A stretch of DNA of 64,000 nucleotides from Albugo candida (Eukaryota > Oomycota > Peronosporomycetes > Albuginales). This document shows positions 1 to 11,570 of this stretch, piece by piece. Below the pieces are notes generated by a model that saw nothing but the letters and a program-made list of their open reading frames with translations, was not told the origin of the DNA and searched no databases. The stretch's first letter is position 1, and the number at the start of each line of letters is the position of its first letter. The DNA lies in contig JBDOQK010000084.1 in assembly GCA_040437565.1 (NCBI GenBank), positions 18,932 to 82,931 of the forward strand, read 5' to 3'. Both the position numbers and the translations under genes were made by a program.

Positions 1-1660
1 CAAGCAAGATTAGTTGCCTCGCGCTTTCGAGTCAGGACATTACATGGACGCGCGATTATTCTTCGGACTATCGTTCTTCCCCTCTTATGGTACTCTACAG
101 CAGTTACTCCTCTACCGCCTTCGGTGATCGACTCGGTATGGAGGTTATGCAAAGTGTTTCTTTTTCAAAGACCACTCGACCTCAGTAGTGCAATCATTCG
201 GCCAATTCATTCCAACTGGATTACCTTGCCGACTTCCAAAGGCGGCTTCGGACTTCCCTGCATACAGAGCTTATCTCGAACAATGCATCTCTGCCTACTA
301 CCGGATGGTATTAAGGGTAGTGCGCCATGTCAAGAGCCTTCATGATTTCTACCAGCACTCGAACTTATGTCTCACGCCCTTCAAGGTACAGGTGTGGGTT
401 TGGATATCCTTTACTCTTCCATTCATCTTTCCAGTATTCGTCAATCTCGATGGTCTTGACTTGGTTACCTTTGGTATGGGACATTCCAACAATGGTATCG
501 CCTACTACGGGGTCCTTCGAACACGACCACACATCGATCCGACAAATTACAGGCACCTATATAGGGCCTTATTATCGGCGGGTATTTGAAAGCGCACAAA
601 TACCCTTGGAATATGCCAGCATCCACGCCAAGTTGTTATACCAGCAAGGATACCAGCATCTTTCCGATTCATATGCCGCCATGGTACATTGCCTACTCAC
701 AACGTCCTGAGGGAGCATTGCGGCGATCAGTGTTTCCGCGTTTTTTCGGGATTATACTGCGACTGTCAACCTTTTCATGACACATATCGAGAAACCAGCA
801 GCACTATCACCACGACCTATGAACCCATATTGCCTCAACATATCGCCGCGGCCTTTAAACCTTGGTCGTTCATGGACACAACTTTCGTCAAACTGAGCAA
901 TCAACGACTCTACCATCTCCCAAGGATAGAGGTATCGCCCGATAAGGCGTTGGAAGCTCAATCTCCTACTCATTGGAACGCTATGCTGGAAGCGCAAAAG
1001 GATCTTAAACCAGGATGTGCTTCCGTTTTCGCTGACCCCAAGTTACGATTACAACACAATGGATCACGTCTTCGCTTCAAATATCGCTACCATACCTCCG
1101 ATATCTTGTGCTATCATGGTTGTGATTCACCGGAAACAGCAAGACATTTATTTTGGGAGTGTTCCTTAGCGACAAAGCTTTAGTCCTTCTCTCAATGCAA
1201 AATCTTCTCGTTCATCGATGGACCACTCCCATTGGATACTGTTGTTTATGGCTCCAACTTAGTACTTTCAACACCAGTTTCTCAGCGATATGATTCCCAC
1301 AATATCCTTCGCGTACTCAACGTCTTTCGCTGCGTCATTCTCCGAACTTTATGGCTTATCCGCAATGACGCTATTTTCAAGCATCAAGTCGCGTGTCCTA
1401 CCCAACTCTACATTATGGCAAGGTGCTACCTTATCGCCCACATTCGTCGACTCAAACAAATTTCGTCCTCCAATAATGGGCTTATGGCTGTAAGTGATTA
1501 TTGCCTAGCACCTCTCTTACCGATGCACTTCCCAGCGATGGTTTCCCACCACTTCGCGCTGCCAGTAAAGACTTCGTCAAACTAAACTTCACCAATACTA
1601 GATTCGCCACTCTTGCTTCCACCGACTTTTGTTTTACCCGTTTGGTTCAATCAACGTTGG
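1..1660 (+). mobile_element. LINE (non-LTR retrotransposon), 3' part, decayed
   Basis: The translation holds the region that follows the reverse-transcriptase palm in LINE ORF2 proteins. The order is a stretch with LHGRAIILRT, LPLLWYST and PLPPSV (about 40-125), a TLPTSKGGFGLP motif (about 223-260), a zinc-binding region with CYHGCDSPETARHLFWEC (about 1110-1165), and a WLIRNDAIFKH motif (about 1350-1385). In intact LINEs these sit in one frame. Here they fall in different plus-strand frames (main open pieces 124-345, 689-1183 and 1232-1585), so the copy is dead. The 5' side, with endonuclease and palm, lies outside the window. The 3' end is not sharp: coding similarity fades after about 1590 and I see no poly-A tail. 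The zinc motif resembles that of the LINEs at 11.6 and 27.2 kb, but I cannot tell whether it is the same family. Confidence 0.8.
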
Positions 1661-4600
1661 AGTAACCTGGTAAGGAGTGCACTAGTGTACTACTTTTGTC
1701 ATAGGCGTCCGGATGGGTGTCATAATAGTCCCTGGACTTGAAAAATTCTGGTGTTAGGGCTTCCGAAGTTACGCGCATAACGGTAGGTTGTTGCACCAAT
1801 AGTGTTAGTTATCTTTAAAAAGTGTAATGAAATTTGACAAACCATAATTGAATGCATAATTATGTTTCTCACGTGACATAAAAAGGAGGGAATATAAGAA
1901 TTCCCTGTATAAATAAAAGTATACATAGTATATTATTGTGTGTCATGTGACGTAAAAAAAGTGTGAAGGGAGTGAATTTAACCATCACCCGAATAAAATA
2001 AAAAGTATACATAGTATAATTATGTGTGCCACCAGAATGTAAAAGTGAGTCAATTTAACCAAAAAGGGAGTGAATATAACAATTCGCAAAGTTTTATTTA
2101 ATTTTCAAACACAATAAGTTGTGGGAGTAATTATATAACAATGCATGACGTAGTTAAAAAATGTGGGAATATCAAAACCCTATAATAATTATGGCTTGAC
2201 GCATTTGTTCTAGATATATCAGATAATGAACATAGCACTCGAATTGTACCCATGGGTACATCAAGATTCAATTCGTCATAAATCATAAGGTTGAGTTTCT
2301 CTTGGACTCCGTGATACTCTAGATCTTCTTAGTAAAACGCCATATCACATTACGGCTCAGACGGCGACCACGAATAGACGTTACGCATGTGAAGATGAAC
2401 GCTGAAAAAGGAAAGTCCTCCTCACACGACTAAGCAAAACAGGTTCGAAGCAAAAGTGACATTAAACCGGTCAAAAGACGCATTTGAACGCACTATATAA
2501 AGAAGTACTTGATCAATGTTTTTGCAAATTTGGTCTAGTTACGCTGATGCAGAGTTGGTTCATTCAATCTAACAAAGTTACACTATCATGAATGCAAACG
2601 ATGCGACACATCTATATTTGACCAATCGTTTCTGAGTGACGTGGCCGCATCTGACAAATACCTAATAGCTGTCTACAGCTGTGGCGTGGCGAGGGATCAC
2701 AAAGTCGATGGACCTTTCAAATGCAGAATGATTTTGATTTGAAGTGTTCTAAGAGCTGCATCTGTGCGCATGGTTCAATGAGATCTTGCGACCGCACAAA
2801 TCATTTCTTGCTAGGATCCTTAATTATAGTCAACCTGTCGATCAAGGGAAAGGCCCTATTCTTGCAACGAATCTTTGTTATATACTGGGATACTCTCATG
2901 ACAAGGCAGCAAATTCGTAGTGTAAACAGGCTTGGTAATAAACTTTGGAATCGATGTACGAGCAGGACGAAGCTGGCTAAATTGCAATATTCCTGTGCAG
3001 TAGCATCCATTGTATGAAATCCGATCAATGCACAGCGTACACTAGAGGTCTCGGGAAGTGATTAAATACACGTGATAATATACCATGCAGTTGGCAAATC
3101 CTGAAATACTTGGCGGTACAAATTGGTGAATTGGACAATAATACAATTCTCCCTTCTATTCAAACTTAAACAGCACCCGTTTTTGCCTCTTTGATATAGA
3201 TCAAAGGAAAAAGTACTTACTTGAAGTTTGGAAAAAAAAATTTCTCGTTCATTTCCCTTTATTCTCTGCCGAATGGTAAAATAGTCTTGTCATACTCGGA
3301 AGATTCCTTGCTGATAAAGTGCTGCTTCACAATCAGACCTATTGCATTTGAAACCAGCAAAAACAATACAAATGAATCATCAAATCGGTAACGAGATACG
3401 TAAATAAAAGTTACCATTTCGTTGGGTATGATCCGTGTAATTCTACGCATCGAGACCGGATGCGTAAGGGTATTGGACCGTGCGGTTGGAGAAGCAAGAT
3501 GTGTTGCTTCACATAAGCTTCAGGATATGCTGTACCGTAGAGGATATGTTTTCCTTTTACAATTTTTCCACGTAACTGAACCGACTGAATATTTTCGAAG
3601 GCGATTCTAGTATTATTGCAAACCTAAATTCACAGACTTTTCTTATTTGTTTCGCACGGCAAACCCACTTGATGTTTGGCGAACTATGGTTTCGAAAATA
3701 TGGATACAGTGTCGGTCGATCATTGCGAGGGATATCTTTATGCATGGGTCCTACAGCTTGCAATACTTTGTCCGCTCATCCCAGTCACCCGCTGATGCAT
3801 GTCCGGAAATGTTATTGGTACTCAGGAGGAGCCAATTCTAATCGTGATCTGCTTGACGTAAATTCATTGGAAATTATGATAAGCCCTAACGAAAACTTTG
3901 GCTTTGGCAGTTGAACACTTTATTCACATATTTTGGCGCCTAAACTGGTTAAATTATGCGCGAAATGACCATGGGATGTACTAACTCCGTTCATTACTTT
4001 ACACAAGCTACTTGGTCGGAGTAGACTGGTTTCCACTGTTAACGAAGCTCCATGGTAATCCTTATCAGTACCACACGATATCCAATAAAATTCGTCCTGA
4101 CAGAAATTAACGGTATGGAAAATTGCGACCTTAACATCGGATCGGCCGCAAAAGCATTCATTTTGCACTTCACTTAACGTCCCTCTTGCCATTGACGATA
4201 TTATCAAAATGTTGTTGTATGCAAAAGAGAGTCTGAAAAGAACTCTGGGCTTCATGTCTGATTCAGTATGCTTTGCGTCGCCCAATTAATGCCTTGGTAA
4301 ATATACCCCACTGTAAAGAGAAGGACAAATTGTGAAATATGTGTTTTATTCACTAGAACCAGCTTTTCGAATAAATGCATTGCAATATCGTCGCGACTCT
4401 GGTGACCAGACCTTCTTTCTGTAAATGACATGCATTAGCCACCTAATCCCAAAATTATCGTGATAATATGTCGCAGTCGTGCGATATGCACATTTCATAG
4501 CAAACGAACACCATCTACAAGTAGCCAGGAAATGCAGCATTGTAAGCGATTCATAGTAGCTGGAGATATAGGGTTACATCAGCTCAGTTAAGGGTGTTCG

Positions 4601-4726
4601 CCCGTAGTACTTTTATTTAGACACCTTTCTGTTACTACAGTTTGGTGGTTATCTACTCTATTCTAATCACTAGTATGTAACGCTCTGAAGAGCCCGGTCC
4701 AACTCCTGTACAGTTATTTTCTGGTG
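1661..4726. other. Intergenic, no recognisable gene; includes diverged tandem repeats
   Basis: No open frame here resembles a known protein. The first 450 bases are very AT-rich and hold a diverged tandem repeat (listed separately). Two short minus-strand frames at 3920-4285 and 4346-4540 are cysteine-containing (one has a CRWC pair) and might be a heavily decayed member of the CCG family seen elsewhere in the window, but the match is too weak to call. The rest, including short frames at 2721-3028 and 3422-3914, looks like chance open frames on both strands. Confidence 0.5.
1853..2098. repeat. Diverged tandem repeat, period about 86 bp, roughly three units
   Basis: The word AAAAGTATACATAGTAT occurs at about 1915 and again at about 2000. 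Each occurrence is followed by a TATGTG or TGTGTG stretch, a GTAAAA stretch, an AAGGGAGTGAATwTAA block and an AT-rich close. A third, truncated unit (TTATGTTTCTCACGTGACATAAAAAGG onward in fragments, ending AATATAAGAATTC) precedes them. The units are degenerate. The array directly follows the LINE 3' region and might be part of its 3' UTR. Confidence 0.5.
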
Positions 4727-4826
4727 NNNNNNNNNNNNNNNNNNNNNNNNNNNNNNNNNNNNNNNNNNNNNNNNNNNNNNNNNNNNNNNNNNNNNNNNNN
4801 NNNNNNNNNNNNNNNNNNNNNNNNNN
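4727..4826. other. Assembly gap (100 N)
   Basis: There are exactly 100 unknown bases, the usual placeholder for a scaffold gap of unknown size. The sequence resumes inside a SINE, so a collapsed repeat probably caused the gap. Any open frame drawn across it is meaningless. Confidence 0.98.
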
Positions 4827-5012
4827 AGGTCGTTAGTTCGATCCCCGGTAGTGTGGGCAGCGGTTTGAGCCCACCCAAGCAATAAGCTTGGAAAATGTCT
4901 GCCTCCGTAGGTTTGAAGTCAGACTTAAGTGATATTCACACGGTCAGGGGCTCACGATAGGTAAGGAAGATAGTTAAGGAACCAGATGAACAGCGTAATG
5001 AAATGCTTGACA
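4827..5012 (+). mobile_element. tRNA-derived SINE, copy 1 (5' half lost in assembly gap)
   Basis: From 4827 this matches, on the plus strand, the two minus-strand copies at 22501-22745 and 56399-56642. Shared parts are the B-box-like GTTCGATCCC (about 4835-4845), the internal hairpin CCAAGCAATAAGCTTGG, the GAAGTCAGACTTAAGTGATA block, and the 3' end CTTGACAA at about 5005-5012. The complete copies are 244-245 bp, so roughly 60 bases carrying the A box should lie in the N run. No poly-A tail is visible. Confidence 0.85.
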
Positions 5013-5014
5013 AA

Positions 5015-6093
5015 GTAGCTGCAGATATAAGACCGCATGATTATAATTGGTTTTGATTGATAAATTTCTTATAAAAATCGTATTATGTAATGGTGCGTGA
5101 ATCCTGAGAAGAGAAATTTTCACATATGTGAATCCATTTGTGATATCTGTCACATCTGGCTTGCGTTGGATGTCATTTTTCTTCTCCAATTATTGAATAA
5201 AGATGGCTTGAATTTCTGGCCGAGTTGTTACTGAAACGTATTGCTGAGAAGTATATCAAACAGTTCAAATTCGCGATCAGTATTGCTGATACTCGTTCGA
5301 CGGAGTAAGTACAAAGTTCAGATCAGTGGACTTTTAATCGCTTTCTCTACTTTGTGCTGTTCTTGATATCTTTATCTTGCGTTAATAGATAGCTGCTTGT
5401 GTATAATAAAAATGTAAAAGGCTGCTTCATATAAAGAGCCTTATCCCAACCCTTCGCTGCCTCGAAGCCTAAAACTATGAAGCTTTGGCACTTCTACCAT
5501 CCTTAATCATGCTAGTAATGATGGATTCGTCTCTTTAAAACGTATTTCTACCACCAGATGATTGGCTTCTTTTGCACCGTTCTGCTTTCTTAGATGACTA
5601 TATAAAATGATACGTTCATGCGATCTATGCGCTCAATGCAGGAAATCAGCTCGACTCCTAAAACGCTACTCATTCATTCATATTGAGTCATAGTTTGGCA
5701 AAGCTATCACTGCAATTTCCGTAATTCAGCCGTCTACTTCCTAAATTTGTATCTAGACAAAAAAAAAGCGCGTGATGATCAAAACGCAAAGGTTAATCGA
5801 TCCCATTGTGGTTTCAACTCTGTTAAAAAAATCTTATTTTTTAAAAGTTAGATGGGCCTGACAATGGATGTGCACTCCTGGTTCGGCGCCCCATTGATAG
5901 GATAATTACATGCACAAAATATGTATTGTTCTGGGTTCATCTCTCTTTCATTAGACACTTTGTTATTAGGTATGTGCTTACCATTTATTTCAAGGGGCCT
6001 GGCCATCTTACTCATTTGTTAAGAGTAACAAGGAGATAGGGTTCGCGAAATGAGCTTTCAGAAACAAAATTGATACGCGTCGTTATTGCTGAG
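5015..6093. other. Intergenic, nothing recognised
   Basis: AT-rich sequence between the SINE and the copia element. I find no convincing open frame on either strand. The short minus-strand frame at 4974-5189 begins in unique sequence and runs back into the SINE. Confidence 0.5.
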
Positions 6094-6228
6094 TTTGTAA
6101 TTGTTGGTAACTTGCACAGGGAGAATTCTGCGCAGGGGTAGTAAAAATGAAAAGTAGTATTAACCTTAAATCCTACACATGTAATTAGCTAGGAAGTTCA
6201 ACCGTACATAGGAGCTTCATCATCAACA
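6094..6228 (-). repeat. Copia 3' LTR
   Basis: This is 135 bp, homologous to 10320-10454, and ends with CAACA on the plus strand. It is preceded by the target-site copy CTGAG at 6089-6093. The polypurine tract lies immediately inside, at about 6229-6240 on the minus strand. Confidence 0.9.
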
Positions 6229-6524
6229 CTCCCTCCTCGACTAAAAAGTTCCAATGCTTGACTTGGTCACGAAAAAAACTTGAACTTCTTTGTCGAAATC
6301 GCTTTGGTTAGGAAATCAGCTAATTGCAGCCGAGTCTCAATGTACTCCAGATGACCATTCTTGGCCTAAACATGATCGCGTACAAAATGATAGCGAATAT
6401 CAATGTGTTTCGCACGATTCTGATGTACTTCGCTCTTTGCACTTGCGATTGAACTTCGGTTGTCTTCGTGTACACTGACTGGACCGTCAATCTTGATCTT
6501 CATCTCCATTGATAGACTCTCTTC

Positions 6525-8024
6525 TCACAACACTTCTTGAACGCACAATGTAAGTGCCACGTATTCGGCTTCCGCTGTACTCAGAGAGACACTGCCTTGC
6601 CTTTTTGAATTGAAAATCACTGGAGAATTGTTGATCATCACCATCACTCCTGACGTCGAACGTCGATTGTCCTTTTTACTTCCCCCATTGGCATCACTGA
6701 ATGCACTTAGCATTAGCTCGCCAGACTTGCTTCCATAGCAAATTCTATTCATTTCCGTAGTCTTTAAGTAACGTAGAACACGAATAGACGCATTACAGTC
6801 TTCTTCACTTGGCTTTTCTAACTAACGACTCAATTGTCACACAGTGAACGCAATATCTGGTCTTGTTCCGTTAGCCACGTATAATAGTGACCCTACTAAC
6901 GACCAATACGAACGATTCTCCATTCTTGGGTCCTTTTCTTCAGACTTGACCAGATTTTGACCTTCCACACTTGAATTGTATACCGGTTTTGCCGTTACAT
7001 GGTTCAACTTTTCTATGATTCTGGCGATCATGCACTCTGACTGATCTTGAGCTGCCTCACACTCACATTGTACTCGAGTTCGCTGCCGAGAATAGAACGC
7101 ACTTTACTTAGCGTTTTTAGCTGAAAATGACCTAATAGTTCGTCTGCGATTTTCTTGATCGAGTTAGTCGAAACTTCCCAAACAAGCATGTCATTGGCTT
7201 ATAGATCACGTATACCCATGAATCTTGGTCATCTTGACGAACAAATACACACGCGTCCGAAACGCATGCTTTGAATCCCATGTCCACAAAAACACGTGAA
7301 ATTATCTTGAATCACGTAGCAGCAGCTTGCTTTAGTCTGTACGAACTTCATTTCAGCTTTAGAGCTTGATCAGGTCGCATTTCAACACCTTGAGGCGTGT
7401 ATATATACACATCTTCTTCCAACACATCATTAATAAATGCCGTGAAATCATCATCTTGATGGATTCTCATATATTTATGACAGCATACTGCCAGGAAGAT
7501 ACGAATTGAATTTAGATTCGAAACAGGTGAGTACCTCTCTTAGTAATCAACTTTATAGGGTTGACGATAACCTAATGCCACTAGTCGAGCCTTATAGCGC
7601 TCAATTTCAGTCCCCTCATTTCTTTTTATCGCAAAAACCCACTTTGTTCAAATTATTTTTTTGGAGGCTTCGCCAACGCCGTCCACGTGTTCATTGAATG
7701 TAATGGCTTTAGCTCGGTCTCAATTGCCTCACTCCACATCGTTGATCGTGAAGACTTCATCGTATCTTGATATGTTGACAGTGTTTCCAGCGCTGCATTG
7801 GCTTGTTCATCTTCGAGGCGGTACCTTTTCTTTGCACGCTCCATTGATTCATCACTGATTGTAGTCACGATGGCTTCTGATGTTCGAATCGGAACCAGAG
7901 CGTGAGAAGTGTTACTCCAAGGTGTTTCAAGTAGGGCATTGTGTTCACGCACTTGAGAGAAACCTTCTTGCCTCCTGGGCACAATGTATAGACTTGTATC
8001 CATATCGAAATCAGTTGGCTCCAT
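6525..8024 (-). pseudogene. Copia reverse transcriptase and RNase H remnants
   Basis: Minus-strand translation shows copia pol C-terminal motifs. The reverse-transcriptase entry region, with WSEAIETELKPLHSMNTW, is at about 7653-7760. The region with YWSLVGSLLYVANGTRPDIAF is at about 6840-6930. RNase H, with FSDANGGSKKDNRRSTSG and SLSTAEAEYVAL, is at 6525-6752. The AEAEY motif is the family's RNase H hallmark. The pieces are in several frames and the gene is broken. Confidence 0.88.
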
Positions 8025-8375
8025 AGTTACATCATCATTTCCAAATCGTGGTTGAGATGCATGCCCCAGATCTTGACTGAGACTTGGACATCCAAACTCA
8101 CCTGGACGCGAAATAGTTTGATCCTATCATGTCTGATCCCACACCATCGGTTCTTCGCTGCTTCAGGCATGAATATCTGGTGATCGCTCCATGACATCAT
8201 CATCGTCGTCTTGTGATGCATGCATGGTGTGAACTGACTATCCCAGAAATAAATGCACATATTTAGACTTCGGTAATTCTTGAAATATCACCGATCGCGT
8301 GATCTTCAGTCGTTGTGATTCATAATTCCAGACTCAGTATCCCTTGACATCACGTGCATACACCAAGAACATGCA

Positions 8376-8930
8376 TCAAAATATCTTTATGTCCATCTTA
8401 TGCCGCTTTGCCTTTACAAGGGAACCGAAACCTTGAGCACCAAAAACTCGCATGTGTGATAAGTTAGGTTTGGTTCCGAAACATACTTCGAACGGTGTTT
8501 TACTCGGACTAGCAGCGCATGTAATTCGATTAGTCACATACACCGCGGTGTTAGTGGCTTCGGCCCACCATTTTTTCTCAACGTGCATGTGATTTAGCAT
8601 GGATCTTGCGCGCTCCGTGAGTGTTCTGTTCACTCGTTCTGGCATGCCGTTTTGCTGTGGCCAATACGACACTGACGCTTGATGAATGATTCCCGATTTT
8701 CGACACACTTCTGCAAAACGCTTGTGTATATATTATCCACCGTTGTCGGTGCGAATACACTTTATTGTGGTGTTCCATGGGTTTTCCATCATCGAATTGT
8801 ACTTGATAAATTTTTCCACCGCATCTGACTTGTGTATTATGGAATACACGACCACATATCGCGAATAGTCATCCAGAAACGCTACCACAAATTTTGCTCC
8901 ACCCTGTGACCTGGTCTCCACTGGACCCAT
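8376..8930 (-). pseudogene. Copia integrase core remnant
   Basis: Minus-strand translation gives the DDE integrase core: GPVETRSQGG and FLDDYSRYVVVY (8733-8930), then IRTDNGG. Next come SYWPQQNGMPERVNRTL and the downstream PFEVCFGTKPNLSHMRVFG segment (8376-8708). These are standard copia integrase landmarks. The gene is broken. Confidence 0.88.
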
Positions 8931-9145
8931 TACATCACTGTTAACTATCTGAAGCAGTGATGTGGTCTTTACTTCACCGTAGATTGCTTTCGGAAACGGT
9001 TTGAAGTCGACTTCCTAGTCACACATCCTTCACAGCTATCGTCGTTTCCATCATCGACAAAGGGCGAATTTTTCATCTTGAATTCCTCGACACACTTTTT
9101 GAGGTTTCTCATGCCCTTGATCGGTAATTGTTCCAATTGTGCATG

Positions 9146-9775
9146 TCATATATTTTGACTGATTGGTCGAGCTCCATTTCCGACCTCTTCACTCGTGCTT
9201 GCTGATTCCAAAGTATCGCATTCCAGAACAAACAACTTTCCCTTTTGGGCCACTTGAGTCACCACGTCTTTGTCATTCTTAATCACACATGTCTTGTTGC
9301 TGAGGTAACATGAAAACTTTTTTAGACAATGCAGTAATTGAAAGGAGTCTACGATCCAGCTTCGGTACGCATGAGACATCGTCAATACGATTTGGCTTCT
9401 TGTTCTTAAGTACAACACAGATTGTTCCAACTCCATCAGCAGCCACTGACTCTCCATTCGCAACTAAATTCTAACCGACTCGTCCTAAGAGCGAATCTCC
9501 ACAAACTCACTTCGAAATGGGCACATGTGACTAACACTACTGTCGAGTAACCAACCAACCGAACCATGTTCAACAACTGTAAACGGCTGTTCGGTATTCT
9601 TCTTCTTTTTGTCTGGCTTCTTCCAGCAATCTTGTTTCTTGTATCCATACTTGTTGCAAATAAGACATGTCCCCGAGAAGTTGTTTCTTGATTCCTTCGA
9701 CCAATTACTCCTGCTCTTGATGTTTCTTGTTCCCTTCAGAGCAATTTTCTTTTCGAGCAATGCCTTCGTAATCAC
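9146..9775 (-). pseudogene. Copia zinc knuckle and protease region remnant
   Basis: The zinc-knuckle-like CLICNKYGYKKQDC lies at about 9625-9670 on the minus strand. It is followed by WLLDSSVSHMCP, which corresponds to the copia protease active-site region, and then the pre-integrase linker. Its position between gag and integrase agrees with the family order. The gene is broken. Confidence 0.8.
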
Positions 9776-9794
9776 GACGAAGCATCTCCTTGCC

Positions 9795-10241
9795 TCAAAA
9801 TAGGTCGATGTCTTTTACGTTTCCTATGATCTTTATGATGTGGTTGTATTCATCCGACAAACTTCCAAGCCAAATCACGAGCATCTCATCGTGGGAAATT
9901 TCATCACCGATGGCTTGCATTGTCATGCACAATTCACCAAACTTGAGAAAATGTTCCATCACATTTCCTCCGTTCCGGATTTTGAACTCGTGAAGCTGCC
10001 GACGCATCTGTACCCGATTGGAAATGCTTCTATGGAGAAAGAACCTCTTCAAAATTTCACATGCTGTTGCAGTCTTTCCTGCGTTCCGAACCATGGACTG
10101 GAAACTTAGTTTTAGCATAGTACAAACATTTGCGAAGGCCTTCATGTCAATGACTTTCCATTGTGACACACTGGCGTCTCCTCCGCTTGGCGCTTTCGTC
10201 GCGTCAGTGTGTTCAAGCAGGCACTTCTTGGCCACCTTCAT
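9795..10241 (-). pseudogene. Copia gag remnant
   Basis: This 148-residue minus-strand frame has the copia gag (UBN2-like) pattern: RFFLHRSISNRVQMRRQLHEF, then MEHFLKFGELCMTMQAIGDEI, then LVIWLGSLSDEYNHI. It starts just inside the 5' LTR, and a short further stretch of gag-like translation lies between it and the LTR. The gene is broken. Confidence 0.85.
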
Positions 10242-10319
10242 CCGTGCGTTGAATTTTCATACGAAGTAGTTGTCTTCGTTAAGCACATCGTTTCCATCAG
10301 CGGGTTTTTGCTCATAACC

Positions 10320-10454
10320 TGTTGTAATTGTCGGTAACTTGCAAAGGGAAAATTCTTCGCAGTGGGTCAAAAATGAAAAGTAGTATTAATCTTGAAACCT
10401 AGACATGTACTTAGCTATATAGTTCAATAGTACATAGGAGCTTCATCATCAACA
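10320..10454 (-). repeat. Copia 5' LTR with adjoining primer-binding site
   Basis: This is 135 bp with perfect inverted termini TGTTG...CAACA. Read on the minus strand, the LTR end CAACA is followed directly by GGTTATGAGC, close to the site used by Drosophila copia (GGTTATGGGC), which is primed by an internal fragment of initiator tRNA-Met. The outer flank is the target-site copy CTGAG at 10455-10459. Confidence 0.9.
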
Positions 10455-10925
10455 CTGAGATCGTCCGATCCTGTTACATATAATGGTGTTCTTTGCGACC
10501 CGATAGCGTATCATGGACCCTGCCAACGATTGGTTGTTTTGCAGTAATTCGATAAGCTTTCTCATATAGTAGAGTGGCCAAAGCGGCAACTTAAATCACC
10601 ACTCGAATCAAGAAAAGATAGTCGTCTGTGATCGCGTAAAGGATCATAATTCTAAAGAATACGGAGCGGAATTGAAGCCGCTTCACCAGCCCCTAAAACA
10701 ACGAGTAAAGATCGACTACGTATTAATGTATGGTCACTTCAAAACGGGTACTCGATATTTGCAACTACACTTTACCTCTAGTTTGCATGGGAATATACCA
10801 TGCAAACCAAGGCTCTTCATATAAAGTAAGCTAATTATTGACGCTGATTGGAATCGCAGAAACCTTGTCTATTCGATTGATATGTCAAATCCATATTCAC
10901 CTATGAAAGCTAGATTGGAGCAAGC

Positions 10926-11228
10926 TCATAAAAAAATTAATTCACTCTTTATGCACCAAATCAAATCGTTTTTGTCCCCTTTGATGCTTTGAAGTCTCTC
11001 ACAAAGCATATGATGAGCATCGTATCTCCCGTTCATTCTAACTGACACTTCTGAAACGCGCTTGTAAAAAAGATTCAACATTTGATGAAGGCGATTATGG
11101 TGAATGTCCAGCAATGCTGCGACAGACTCAGAGCGGGCGTAAGCCATGAACGCAGATATCGAAGCAAACAAGATAAGTGTATTAATTTTACTCAAATCCC
11201 ACAGAGTTTTAAATGGTGTGTAGTTCAC
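10926..11228 (-). CDS. Candidate small secreted protein, 100 residues
   Basis: This open frame starts at an ATG ending at 11228. The N-terminal part has a short polar stretch, then the hydrophobic segment INTLILFASISAFMAYARS (about residues 15-33), which looks like a signal peptide with cleavage after the AxARS region. The mature part (about 67 residues) is helix-rich and charged, for example LLDIHHNRLHQMLNLFYKRV, with two cysteines near the C-terminus. I see no RXLR, CHXC or CX2CX5G motif and do not recognise a family. It sits alone between the copia element and a LINE copy. A chance open frame is possible; the compact signal-peptide layout is the only positive evidence. Confidence 0.4.
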   Translation of the reverse strand: MNYTPFKTLWDLSKINTLILFASISAFMAYARSESVAALLDIHHNRLHQMLNLFYKRVSEVSVRMNGRYDAHHMLCERLQSIKGDKNDLIWCIKSELIFL

Positions 11229-11570
11229 GCATCAATAAATACACCGGGGTCGTATTAGCTCATTTAAACTGAGCTTCCGGTACTATCCATTGGGGGTTAC
11301 AGTCAATTTTCTTCTATCCATAGTTCACTTATGTCCCAGAAATATCCATGACACGGTTCATGCAAATTTGAATGCCTTACTTATATTCGTTGAGGCCAAT
11401 GAGAGTTCTTAGGTTCTACAAGGATGGTTCTGCGCTACTCTCGTCATCAATTCCCCAGACATTCTAAGACTTCTAGATATCTTGGCATAAAAAAGCCGCT
11501 TTTTAGCAGTTTAAATAGGACTAGGATAGGAGTTGCACTTGCATTTCAATTTGCCTATATCGTACTCGGA

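Larger units (their letters stand above)
6094..10454 (-). mobile_element. Ty1/copia LTR retrotransposon, old and broken
   Basis: A full-length but dead copia element of 4361 bp on the minus strand. Two 135-bp LTRs (6094-6228, 10320-10454) flank internal sequence coding, in order, for gag, zinc knuckle, protease, integrase, reverse transcriptase and RNase H; integrase before reverse transcriptase is the copia order. The insertion is flanked by CTGAG on both sides (6089-6093, 10455-10459), a perfect 5-bp target duplication. The purine run GAGGAGGGAG lies next to the 3' LTR and a primer-binding site (GGTTATGAGC) follows the 5' LTR. The LTRs differ at roughly 18-20 of 135 positions by eye, so the insertion is old. 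The coding region is interrupted many times. Confidence 0.93.

Noticed and set aside
3920-4540. Minus-strand cysteine-containing frames as another CCG fossil
   Set aside because: One CX2C pair (CRWC) and scattered cysteines, but no collinear set of modules and no signal peptide; chance cannot be excluded.
4670-4882. 70-residue minus-strand ORF
   Set aside because: It is drawn through the 100-N gap and SINE sequence; not a gene.
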